Below, in pieces: positions 1 to 8,000 of a DNA stretch of 64,000 bases. The notes beneath the pieces were generated by a model that was given only the letters and a program-made list of their open reading frames with translations, was not told where the DNA came from and ran no database searches. Position 1 is the first letter of the stretch, and each line of letters opens with the position of its first letter. Source of the DNA: Roseibium aggregatum IAM 12614. Its GTDB lineage: Bacteria > Pseudomonadota > Alphaproteobacteria > Rhizobiales > Stappiaceae. Made by a program: the position numbers and the translations under genes. The DNA is taken from assembly GCF_000168975.1 (NCBI RefSeq), contig NZ_AAUW01000013.1, positions 62,001 through 126,000 of the forward strand, given 5' to 3'.

Positions 1-181
1 CGCCGGTGAAAAGCCCGTGACCCGCGACGTGCTGCTGCACGAGGTCTGGGGCTACAATTCCGGGGTGACCACCCACACGCTGGAAACCCACATTTACCGC
101 CTCAGGCAGAAAATCGAGCGTGACCCGTCCAATGCGGAGCTTCTTGTCACAGAAGCCGGTGGATATAAGCTTGTGCCCTAA
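1..181 (+). CDS. C-terminal end of an OmpR/PhoB-type response regulator (partial)
   Basis: Only the last 59 codons are in the window (reading frame from base 2, TAA at 179-181). They encode the second half of a winged-helix DNA-binding domain: '[14 protein letters not shown]' corresponds to the recognition helix and '[10 protein letters not shown]' to the closing beta hairpin of the OmpR/PhoB class. The receiver domain with its phosphorylated Asp lies upstream of the window. As a family this is a promoter-binding output protein activated by a sensor kinase. Which regulator it is, and its kinase, cannot be told. A cNMP-binding protein gene follows after 25 bases on the same strand and may be co-transcribed. 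Confidence 0.85.
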   Translation, partial: AGEKPVTRDVLLHEVWGYNSGVTTHTLETHIYRLRQKIERDPSNAELLVTEAGGYKLVP

Positions 182-206
182 CCGGTAATCGGCGTATTTC
201 TTGGGC

Positions 207-713
207 ATGAGCCTTGCCCAAGACATTGCGATTCTCAAACAAATCCCGACGCTTTCGGATTTTCAGGACGATCAGCTTCGTTTGCTCGCCTTCAGCGCCG
301 AAAGCATGGATTACAACCGTGGTCAGCGCCTGTTCGATCAGGGCGACCGCGCCGATGGCGGTTTGGTAATCACCAGCGGCACGGTCAGCCTGCAGACCCG
401 GACCAAGGACGGTTTTGAGGAAATCGAGCGTGTCGGTCAGGGGACGCTCTTGGGCGAGACGGCTCTTCTTGCGGAAAACAAGCGCCCCTGCCGGGCAGAA
501 GCTGTCGACGGCGTGCGCATCATCCGCATTCGCCGGGCTCTGTTCAAACGCATGATCCAGGAATTTCCGGAACTCGCCCAACGCCTGCTCGACCAGCGCG
601 CCCAGCAGTTCCGCGAAACGGTTTCGGCCCTCAAACCCATCGGCGAGAAGATGGCTGAACTGGAACAGATCAACGCTGAACGCCGCGTGCGCGACGACGA
701 AAAACAGTCGTAA
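207..713 (+). CDS. Cyclic-nucleotide-binding (Crp-type) domain protein without a DNA-binding domain
   Basis: The product is 168 residues from the ATG at 207; a TTG two codons upstream is a less likely start. Residues 15-125 form one cNMP-binding beta roll, with a phosphate-binding-cassette-like stretch at about 79-98 ('GTLLGETALLAENKRPCRAE'), where the G-E and the Arg match positions that hold the nucleotide phosphate in Crp. The C-terminal 45 residues are helical and charged, and no helix-turn-helix is visible, so it is not a complete Crp/FNR regulator. It probably senses a nucleotide or acts as an interaction module for the response regulator immediately upstream. That link rests only on position. 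Function unknown. Confidence 0.75.
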   Translation: MSLAQDIAILKQIPTLSDFQDDQLRLLAFSAESMDYNRGQRLFDQGDRADGGLVITSGTVSLQTRTKDGFEEIERVGQGTLLGETALLAENKRPCRAEAVDGVRIIRIRRALFKRMIQEFPELAQRLLDQRAQQFRETVSALKPIGEKMAELEQINAERRVRDDEKQS

Positions 714-957
714 GGCGAAAGTCCCGATATCGCTCGTTGGGCAATTCAAACAGCTAAAACAGACCTGGCCCTGAGCAAATCTGCGGTTTTTCAAGGGAAA
801 ATCGGTTCCCTTCGCCGTCGTTGCCGGACTTGATCCGGCAAGCCATACCGTGACCTTGCCACACTGCCAAGCGCATCAGCAGGGAAAGGTGATAGGCATG
901 GATCCCATTGTAGAGCCATGGGATGACAATGGTTGAACCGAAGGAATGGGCGTTATT
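714..957. other. Intergenic region with a short REP-like palindrome
   Basis: This gap separates two converging genes. It contains a palindrome at 822-840 (TGCCGGACTTGATCCGGCA), a form commonly scattered between genes in alphaproteobacteria, and a looser inverted pair around 'GGATCCCATT...CCATGGGATGAC' at 900-925. No coding frame or RNA gene was recognised. Confidence 0.4.
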
Positions 958-1830
958 CTAAGCCCGCTTCAATCGCAGCCTCGGCCCCAGCAATCCGCCG
1001 ACCCATTGAACGACTGCAGCCGCAGAGACCCCGAGCCCGATGATCCCGACCCAGACCACCGGACGGATCGCAACGGAAACGGCAAAGTTTGCCTGAAACA
1101 CCCTGTCCGCCGGAATACCCGTGGCAAGGGCGTACCAGGCATATTCGATCCCTGCCGTCGCGGCCGCCGCCGCACATGCGCAGACCGCCAGAACCAAGGG
1201 GTTGGCAAGGCGGAATCCGGCCTTCACCGCCAGCCTGTAGACCATCAGCAGCACGAACAGGCCGGCCATCAGGGTGGCCTGCGTCACGTCCGATTTCGAC
1301 TGCAGGAAGAAATGGAACAGCATGAGACCACCGATCGGATAGATCAGCAGGTGCAGCCGCTGCCAGTTCCGCCCAAGCTTGCGGATGGCGCTATCGAAGG
1401 ACGTCGCACCCAACACCGCAAGCCCGCACAACGCCGCAAAGCCAATGGTCAGGTAAAAGCGGAGAAAGATCTCGGATACGACCTTGCCGAGGTTCCAGCT
1501 TTCCTGCGCCGCATAAAGCCCCAGATGCAGCAGTGCGTAGGCAAGCACGGTAACACCAAGCATGCGGCGCACGCCGACGATCCGGTTCCACGAAAAGATC
1601 CGCCTGAGCGGTGTGACGGCAAGGGTTACGAGCAGGAACCGGACTGCCCAGTCACCGCTGGCGTGCAGCTCCATCTCGAAGGGCTCCGGCAACACCGGGC
1701 CAATGGCTAGGCTGTAAAGGATCTGCCCTGCTGGAAGCAGCACGGCGATGAAGACGGCCAATCGCAAAGCGGACAGGTTGCCGCGCCGGTCGGTCCAGGG
1801 AGCGTAGGATGCCAAGGTCGTCGTAGTCAT
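958..1830 (-). CDS. msrQ: MsrQ/YedZ-type haem-binding membrane subunit of methionine sulfoxide reductase
   Basis: A 290-residue polytopic membrane protein of the ferric-reductase-like transmembrane family. His residues that fit haem-b ligands lie in 'LLHLGLY', 'NWQRLHLLIY' and 'LMLFHFFLQSK', the usual MsrQ pattern. In the family, MsrQ passes electrons from the quinone pool or flavin to the periplasmic molybdoenzyme MsrP, which repairs oxidised Met in envelope proteins. Two features stand out. No msrP gene is adjacent, although the two normally form an operon. The protein is also longer than the roughly 200 residues usual for MsrQ because of a C-terminal extension with about two more hydrophobic segments. 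A different ferric-reductase-like role is possible. Confidence 0.75.
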   Translation of the reverse strand: MTTTTLASYAPWTDRRGNLSALRLAVFIAVLLPAGQILYSLAIGPVLPEPFEMELHASGDWAVRFLLVTLAVTPLRRIFSWNRIVGVRRMLGVTVLAYALLHLGLYAAQESWNLGKVVSEIFLRFYLTIGFAALCGLAVLGATSFDSAIRKLGRNWQRLHLLIYPIGGLMLFHFFLQSKSDVTQATLMAGLFVLLMVYRLAVKAGFRLANPLVLAVCACAAAAATAGIEYAWYALATGIPADRVFQANFAVSVAIRPVVWVGIIGLGVSAAAVVQWVGGLLGPRLRLKRA

Positions 1831-2028
1831 GCGTTCGAACTATCGCACGAAACGTTCAAGGACACTGAAAAGCTTTTCAAGCCTGCGTGAAGAAGACGCG
1901 AGACGGTTATCTCGCTTTCCCTGTCCCGCTTCACAAGGAAGCGTATTTCGATCCATTTGAGAGCCCAGCCCACTTGGGCCAACCAGAACAGAAATTCCAA
2001 TTTGGAAATCCTCCTACCCACGTTCCTT

Positions 2029-2213
2029 GTCATCCCAGTTTGTCGCGTCAGCGGCAAGGCCGGGATCCAGCACGCCGTGTGATCAGACGAAGAAAACCTG
2101 GCGTACTCAGTGAATACTGGATCCCTGCCTTCGCAGGGATGACAAGGTTGATGGGCTTCAGGGCGCGATGGACGGATGCGATTGCCGCGATCATGCCCCG
2201 GTGGATCGCCCCC
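2029..2213. repeat. 185-bp intergenic repeat, copy 1
   Basis: Starts at GTCATCCC (2029) and ends at GGATCGCCCC (2213). The same length and nearly the same sequence recur at 2356-2540 in the same orientation. Inside is an inverted pair built on GTCATCCC ... GGGATGAC, and the minus-strand translation contains 'VIPAKAGIQ', a peptide typical of over-predicted ORFs inside bacterial palindromic repeats. Any ORF called here is most likely spurious. Confidence 0.8.
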
Positions 2214-2355
2214 ACAAGAGGGGCTCCGGCCATTTCGAAGAGCTACGCACCAGCAAGCTCCACGCAGCAGACGTACAGACCTGGTTCCTGACTGGTTGGC
2301 TTGCATCCAACCCTGAAAGAAAATCCGAAAGGAACCACCCATGCCCAAGCGGTTT

Positions 2356-2540
2356 GTCATCCCGGTTTGTCGCGTCAGCGGCAAGACCGGGATCCAGTAC
2401 GCCGTGGGATCAGACCGGGAAAACCTCGCGTACTCAGTGAATACTGGATCCCTGCCTTCGCAGGGATGACAAGGTTGATGCGCTTCAGGACAAGACGGCT
2501 GAACGCAATTGCCGCGATCATGCCCCGGTGGATCGCCCCC
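2356..2540. repeat. 185-bp intergenic repeat, copy 2
   Basis: Direct repeat of 2029-2213 with a period of 327 bases. Conservation is highest around 'CTCAGTGAATACTGGATCC' and 'GCCGCGATCATGCCCCGG'. The sequence between and outside the copies is unrelated by eye, so this looks like two insertions of a mobile palindromic repeat, or a local duplication whose spacer has diverged, rather than a recent tandem duplication. Confidence 0.8.
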
Positions 2541-2599
2541 ATGAGTGCGGGATTAAGCCACGACGACGAGTCGCGCGCCTTGAAGAACCAAGGGCAATC

Positions 2600-2632
2600 A
2601 AAACAAAAAGCCGGGCTTCACGACCCGGCTTC
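2600..2632 (-). terminator. Rho-independent terminator after leuD
   Basis: On the minus strand this reads as AGCCGGGT-CGTGA-AGCCCGGCT followed by TTTTTGTTTTG, a GC-rich hairpin with a T tract, 23 bases past the leuD stop codon. It is correctly oriented to end the argC-leuD transcript. Confidence 0.85.
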
Positions 2633-2654
2633 TCTATAGATCTTGCAACGAGGC

Positions 2655-3260
2655 TTACACCCAGGGGCGGTCGTTGCCCATCTTGCTTTCGAAGGTGTCG
2701 ATGTCTCCGGCCTTGGCCATGGTCAGGCCGATGTCGTCGAGGCCGTTGATCAGGCAATGCTTGCGGAAGCTGTCGATGCTGAAGGCGATGGCGCCGCTTT
2801 CCAGGCCCTTGATTTCCTGGTTTTCCAGATCGATCGTCAGCGTGAAGTTCGCGCCGCGCTCGGCCGCATGCATCAGCGTGTCCAGCTCGTCTTCGGAAAC
2901 CTGGATCGGCAGAATGCCGTTCTTGAAGCAGTTGTTGTAGAAGATGTCCGCGAAGGACGTGGAAATCACGCAGCGGATGCCGAAATCCAGAAGCGCCCAG
3001 GGGGCGTGCTCACGCGAGGAGCCGCAGCCGAAATTGTCGCCGGCGATCAGGATCTTGGCATCGCGGTAAGCCGCCTTGTTGAGAACGAAATTCTCGTTTT
3101 CAGACCCGTCGTCGTTGGTGCGCATTTCATGAAACAGCGCGGTGCCGAGACCGGTGCGCTTGATCGTCTTCAGGAACTGCTTCGGAATGATCATGTCCGT
3201 GTCGATGTTCACGATCGGCAACGGTGCCGCGACACCGGTCAGGGTCTCAAATTTTTCCAT
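2655..3260 (-). CDS. leuD: 3-isopropylmalate dehydratase small subunit
   Basis: A 201-residue protein of the usual LeuD length. Family signatures include '[16 protein letters not shown]' near residue 20 and '[17 protein letters not shown]' near residue 75, the swivel-domain loop that completes the active site. With the Fe-S large subunit LeuC (not in this window) it isomerises 2-isopropylmalate to 3-isopropylmalate in leucine synthesis in the cytoplasm. It lies 39 bases after argC on the same strand and ahead of a strong terminator, so the two are probably co-transcribed. It is more common to find leuD near leuB or leuC, so the argC partnership is slightly unusual. Confidence 0.95.
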   Translation of the reverse strand: MEKFETLTGVAAPLPIVNIDTDMIIPKQFLKTIKRTGLGTALFHEMRTNDDGSENENFVLNKAAYRDAKILIAGDNFGCGSSREHAPWALLDFGIRCVISTSFADIFYNNCFKNGILPIQVSEDELDTLMHAAERGANFTLTIDLENQEIKGLESGAIAFSIDSFRKHCLINGLDDIGLTMAKAGDIDTFESKMGNDRPWV

Positions 3261-3299
3261 TCTTCTTCTCTCCTGAAAGGCCTGAAAACGGATGCCCGC

Positions 3300-4250
3300 T
3301 CACGCAGCAAGGCTGGTGGCCTGGTCGACACCGAGCATCAGATTGAGGTTCTGGACGGCCGCACCGGACGCGCCCTTGCCCAGGTTGTCATAGATCGCAA
3401 CGATGGCGGCCTGCGCCCTGGCGTCATTTGCAAAGACATGCAGATGCAGCTTGTTGGTGCCGTTGAGCGCCTGCGGGTTCAGACTGTCGGATTTCTCGAG
3501 CCCTTCCAGCGGTGCGACTTCGACGAAACCACCGGCAGCGGCTGCGAAATGATCCGCGATTGCCGCGTGCAACTGCTCGCCGGTCGGAATGCTTGCCAGA
3601 CCGGCCAGGTTCAACGGCACAACCGTCAGCATGCCCTTGTAGAAGCTGCCGACGGTCGGGGTGAACAGCGGCGCCGCATCGAGCAGGCCGTATTCGGTCA
3701 TTTCCGGCAGGTGCTTGTGATTGAAGCCGAGCGCATAGGGAGCAAACGCGTTGACGCCGGCGCCAGCGGCTTCGTAGTCGGCAATCATGCTCTTGCCGCC
3801 ACCGGAATACCCGGAGATGCCGAAATAGGTCAGGTTGAAGTCCGACGGCAGCAGCTCTGCGGCGACCAGCGGACGCACCGCCGCGATCAGCCCCTGCGGC
3901 CAGCAGCCCGGATTGGTGACACGCATGGCGGCGGCGATGATATCGGCCTGATCGAGATCCATTTCGGCAAAGCCATAGGCCCAGCCCTCGGCAACGCGGT
4001 AGGCGCTGGAGGCATCGATCACGCGGGTGGTGTCGTTCTCGATCAGGGCCACGCTTTCCTTGGCCGCCGCATCCGGCAGGCAAAGAATGGCGATATCGGC
4101 CTTGTTGAGGTAATCGGCCCGCGCTGACGGATCCTTCCGGCTGTCTTCCGGAATGGAGATCAGCTCAAGGTCACGGCGCGTGGCGAGGCGCTCGCGGATC
4201 TGCAGACCCGTCGTACCGGCTTCACCATCGATAAACACGCGCGCAACCAT
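3300..4250 (-). CDS. argC: N-acetyl-gamma-glutamyl-phosphate reductase (short-type ArgC)
   Basis: A 316-residue enzyme of the shorter ArgC subfamily. The N-terminus 'FIDGEAGTTGLQI' is the NADP-binding glycine loop, and 'TNPGCWPQG' carries the catalytic Cys116 that forms the thioester with the substrate. 'GISGYSGGGKS' follows at about residue 150. It reduces N-acetylglutamyl phosphate to the semialdehyde, the third step of arginine synthesis, in the cytoplasm. The start ATG at 4250 fits family N-termini. It is the first gene of a likely argC-leuD transcript. Its promoter should lie in 4251-4389, which also holds a GCGCGGC/GCCGCGC hairpin (4354-4375) without a T tract. Confidence 0.95.
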   Translation of the reverse strand: MVARVFIDGEAGTTGLQIRERLATRRDLELISIPEDSRKDPSARADYLNKADIAILCLPDAAAKESVALIENDTTRVIDASSAYRVAEGWAYGFAEMDLDQADIIAAAMRVTNPGCWPQGLIAAVRPLVAAELLPSDFNLTYFGISGYSGGGKSMIADYEAAGAGVNAFAPYALGFNHKHLPEMTEYGLLDAAPLFTPTVGSFYKGMLTVVPLNLAGLASIPTGEQLHAAIADHFAAAAGGFVEVAPLEGLEKSDSLNPQALNGTNKLHLHVFANDARAQAAIVAIYDNLGKGASGAAVQNLNLMLGVDQATSLAA

Positions 4251-4389
4251 GGCCCGCTCCTCTCCCTCTCAGGATCGCCGAGGCTTTCGTGCCGGATGAC
4301 ACGAAGCTTTCCACGCCGATCAGTGCAAAATCGCAAGCGTCATACACCCAATCGCGCGGCTTGTCACCGCCGCGCGCCACTGCGTTATC

Positions 4390-4956
4390 TCAACGGGCCA
4401 TTGAGTGATACTCATCATTCGGACGCATGTCGGAAGCCGCGGCCACCCGGTTGGTCATGTTGAAGAAGGCCGCCACCGAGGCGATGTCCCAGATATCGCG
4501 ATCCGTAAATCCGGCGTCCCGCAGCGCCTGCCGGTCGCTTTCCACGATCTCTGCCGGCTTTTCCGTCAGCTTGACGGCGAAGTCGAGCATCGCACGCTGC
4601 CGTTGCGAAAGGTCCGCGACCCGGTAGTTCATCACCATCAGTTCACCCAGCACGGGATCTCCGGAAAGCTCGCGCACCGCGGCTCCATGGGCAGTCAGGC
4701 AATAAAAACAGCGGTTGACCGCTGATACCGCAACGGCAATCATCTCCCTTTCAAGCTTGGAGAGCGCACACTCGCCCAGCATGAGGTCGTTGTACATGTC
4801 AGTGAAGGCGCGCAGCTTCGTTTCGTCGAACGCATAGGCCTTGAGAACGTTGGGAACGAGCCCCAGTTTCTCTTGGCACAGATCGAAATAAGCCTGCGTC
4901 TTTTCACTCAATGTTACACTTGAATCGATTTGCAAGGCCGTGACTTTACTTGACAA
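4390..4956 (-). CDS. Peroxidase-related AhpD/carboxymuconolactone decarboxylase-family protein
   Basis: About 188 residues if translation starts at the TTG at 4956, which has a clear Shine-Dalgarno (GGGAGGAG at 4961-4968). An open frame extends upstream to 5040, but that extension is Arg-rich and unlike the family. The redox motif 'CFYCLTAH' (CxxC plus His, about residue 90) is that of the AhpD-like fold, in which the Cys pair reduces peroxide. The C-terminus 'IASVAAFFNMTNRVAAA' is also typical. Likely a cytoplasmic oxidative-stress protein; the physiological substrate is unknown. It is transcribed away from the NAD-GDH gene. Confidence 0.8.
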   Translation of the reverse strand: MSSKVTALQIDSSVTLSEKTQAYFDLCQEKLGLVPNVLKAYAFDETKLRAFTDMYNDLMLGECALSKLEREMIAVAVSAVNRCFYCLTAHGAAVRELSGDPVLGELMVMNYRVADLSQRQRAMLDFAVKLTEKPAEIVESDRQALRDAGFTDRDIWDIASVAAFFNMTNRVAAASDMRPNDEYHSMAR

Positions 4957-5063
4957 TTTGCTCCTCCCGTCATGAAACCGTTTATGTCGCTGAAATATGA
5001 ACTTAAGTCTTATAACGAGCCAGCGACAGAGCCAAACCATACGATCGCCTAAGGGGATGGAAA

Positions 5064-8000
5064 ATGCCGGACAAACACGACGTCGAGAAACTGAAGATCA
5101 TCGACGCGGTCCAAGCAACCTTGAATCAGGAAGATCCGGCTCTCGCCGAGTTTTCAAGCGCCTTTTATGACCGGGGCGCCGCGGAAGACCTTGTGGCCTA
5201 CACCGCGGAAGAGCTGATCGGCTTTGCCCGGGACGCCTGGCAGGATTTCCAGAACCACGAGCTCGGCACGCACCGCGTCAGCATCGCTGACCCGGCGTTC
5301 AAGGCGCAGGGCAGCAAGGTCAAGGGCGTCTCCGTCATCGAGATCGTCAACGACAACATGCCGTTCCTGGTCGATTCCGTAATGGACGAGCTGCAGGACA
5401 GCAAGATCGAGGTTCACCTGGTCCTGCACCCGATCTTCATCGTGGAGCGCGACGAAAACGGCGTCCTGACGTCCGCCATTGCCCGCAAGAAGCCGCCGAA
5501 GCGGACCGACCGGCAGGAAAGCCTCATCCATATTCACGTGACACGGATCGATTCGCCCGAAGCCCGTGCGGCCCTCAAGGCCCGGCTCGACAAGGTGCTG
5601 TCCGATGTCCGTGCTGTCGTGTCCGACTTCAAACCGATGCAGGAACGTCTTGCGGAAGCCATCGACACCTACAAGACCACGCAGATTCCCGGCAGCAGCG
5701 ACGACTTGTGGGAAGCGATCCACTTTCTGGAGTGGATGGAGAACGACAACTTCATTTTCCTCGGCATGCGCGAATACATGTTCGAGGGCGGTGTCGAGGA
5801 GGGCGAGCTGTCGCCCCATGAAGGCACGGGCCTCGGCCTCCTGTCCGACCCGGACGTGCGCGTGCTGCGCCGTGGCACCGAGTTCGTTCAGATCACACCG
5901 GAAATCCGTGAGTTCCTGAAGAAGCCCGAACCGCTGATCATCGCCAAGGCCAATGTGAAGAGCACCGTGCACCGGCGCGTGCACATGGATTACATCGGCG
6001 CCAAGCTCTATGACGACGACGGCAACATGAACGGCGAGTTGCGTATTGTCGGCCTGTTCGCCTCGACCGCCTACACCGAGCCGACCAGCACCATCCCGTT
6101 CCTGCGCCGCAAGGTTGCCAGCGTCCTGGCGCGCGCCGGCTACGGCTCGGAAAGCCATTCCGGCCGGGCACTGCGGAACGTTCTGGAAGCCTTCCCGCGC
6201 GACGAACTGTTCCAGATCGACCGCGACCGCCTGTTCGACTTTTCCATCGCCATTCTGCAGCTCGATGAGCGTCCGCGCATTCGCGTGTTATCCCGCCCGG
6301 ACAAGTTCGACCGTTATGTCTCCATTCTGGTGTTCGTTCCGCGTGACCGCTATTCCACCGAGGTGCGCCTGAATGTCGGCACCTATCTGGCCTCGGTCTA
6401 TGAAGGCCGCGTCTCGGCCTGGTATGTCACCTATCCCGAAGGTCCGCTTGCGCGGGTTCACTACATCATTGGCCGCGACCGCGGCGAAACGCCGAAGCCG
6501 CAGCAGGAAGAGCTGGAGGCGGCCGTTGCCGACATGGTCCGCACCTGGTCCGACAGCGTGCGCGACGCGCTCAGGGACGAATTCGCACCGGCGCAGGCTC
6601 GCAAGCTGGCGGATCGCTACGCGCTTTCGTTTCATGGCGGCTACAAGGAAGTCTACAACGCCCAGTCCGCGCTGTTCGACATCGTCAAGCTGGAAACCCT
6701 GTCCGACAAGACCGACACCACCATCACCTTCCATCGCCAGTCGGGCACCAGGGACAGCCGCCTGTCGCTGAAGGTCTATCACCGCGGCTCGCCCATTCCG
6801 TTGTCCGCGCGCGTGCCGCTTCTGGAAAACATGGGCTTCCGCGTGATCAACGAGCGGACCTACCGCGTCACGCCTGCAGATGCTCCCTTGTCGTACCTCC
6901 ACGAGATGACCCTGGAATCGCGCAGCGGCGAAGACATCACCTTCTCCGACCAGCTTCAAGCGCGGCTGGAAAGCATGTTCATGGCGGTCTGGACCGCACA
7001 GGCAGAGGACGACGGTTATAACCGACTGGTGCTGACGGCAGACCTTGCCTGGCGTGATGTGGCGGTGATCCGTGCCCTGTCGCGCTATCTGCGCCAGGCC
7101 GGCATCCGCTTTTCCGAAGACTACATGTGGTCCACGCTCAACAACTATCCGAAGATCACGGCCAAGCTGGTGGAACTGTTCCACCTGCGCTTCAACCCGG
7201 ATGTCACAGAAAAGGACCGGGACCTCGGCACGGAACGGCTGGAAGGCGAACTGACCGCCGATCTGGAAGAAGTCGCCAGCCTTGACGACGACCGCATCCT
7301 GCGCCGGTTCCAGAATGCGATCGAATCGATCCTGCGCACCAACTTCTACCAGCTCGACAAGAAGGGTCAGCCAAAGCCGACGTTTGCCTTCAAGATCGAC
7401 AGCCGCCAGATCGACGACCTGCCGCAACCGCGCCCGTTCCGGGAAATCTTCGTCTACAGCCCGCGGGTGGAAGGGGTGCATCTGCGCTTCGGCATGGTTG
7501 CCCGTGGCGGCCTGCGCTGGTCCGACCGGCCGCAGGACTTCCGCACCGAAGTGCTCGGCCTCGTCAAGGCACAGCAGGTGAAGAACGCGGTGATCGTTCC
7601 GGTCGGCGCTAAGGGCGGTTTCGTGCCCAAGAACCTGCCGCCGATGAGCGACCGCGACGCCTGGTTCAAGGAAGGCACGGAGAGCTACAAGATCTTCATC
7701 AACGCCCTGCTGGACGTGACCGACAACCTGGACGAGGACACCATCCTGCCGCCGCAGCGGGTGCAGCGCTACGACAGTGACGATCCCTATCTGGTGGTGG
7801 CCGCCGACAAGGGCACGGCCACTTTCTCCGATACGGCCAACGGCATTTCGGAAGGCCGGCACTTCTGGCTTGGCGATGCCTTCGCCTCAGGCGGGTCCGC
7901 CGGCTACGATCACAAGAAGATGGGCATCACCGCGCGCGGTGCCTGGGAAGCGGTCAAGCGGCACTTCCGCGAGATGAACCGCGACATCCAGACCGAACCT

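Noticed and set aside
2048..2233. Small minus-strand frame containing 'VIPAKAGIQ'
   Set aside because: This peptide comes from the palindromic repeat itself and is a well-known false gene call.
2029..2540. CRISPR-like direct repeats
   Set aside because: Only two copies, each 185 bases with 142 bases between; no array and no cas genes anywhere in the window.
2643..4127. Long plus-strand open frame opposite leuD and argC
   Set aside because: It is the antisense shadow of two clear enzyme genes, has no family resemblance, and its codon third positions follow the minus-strand genes.
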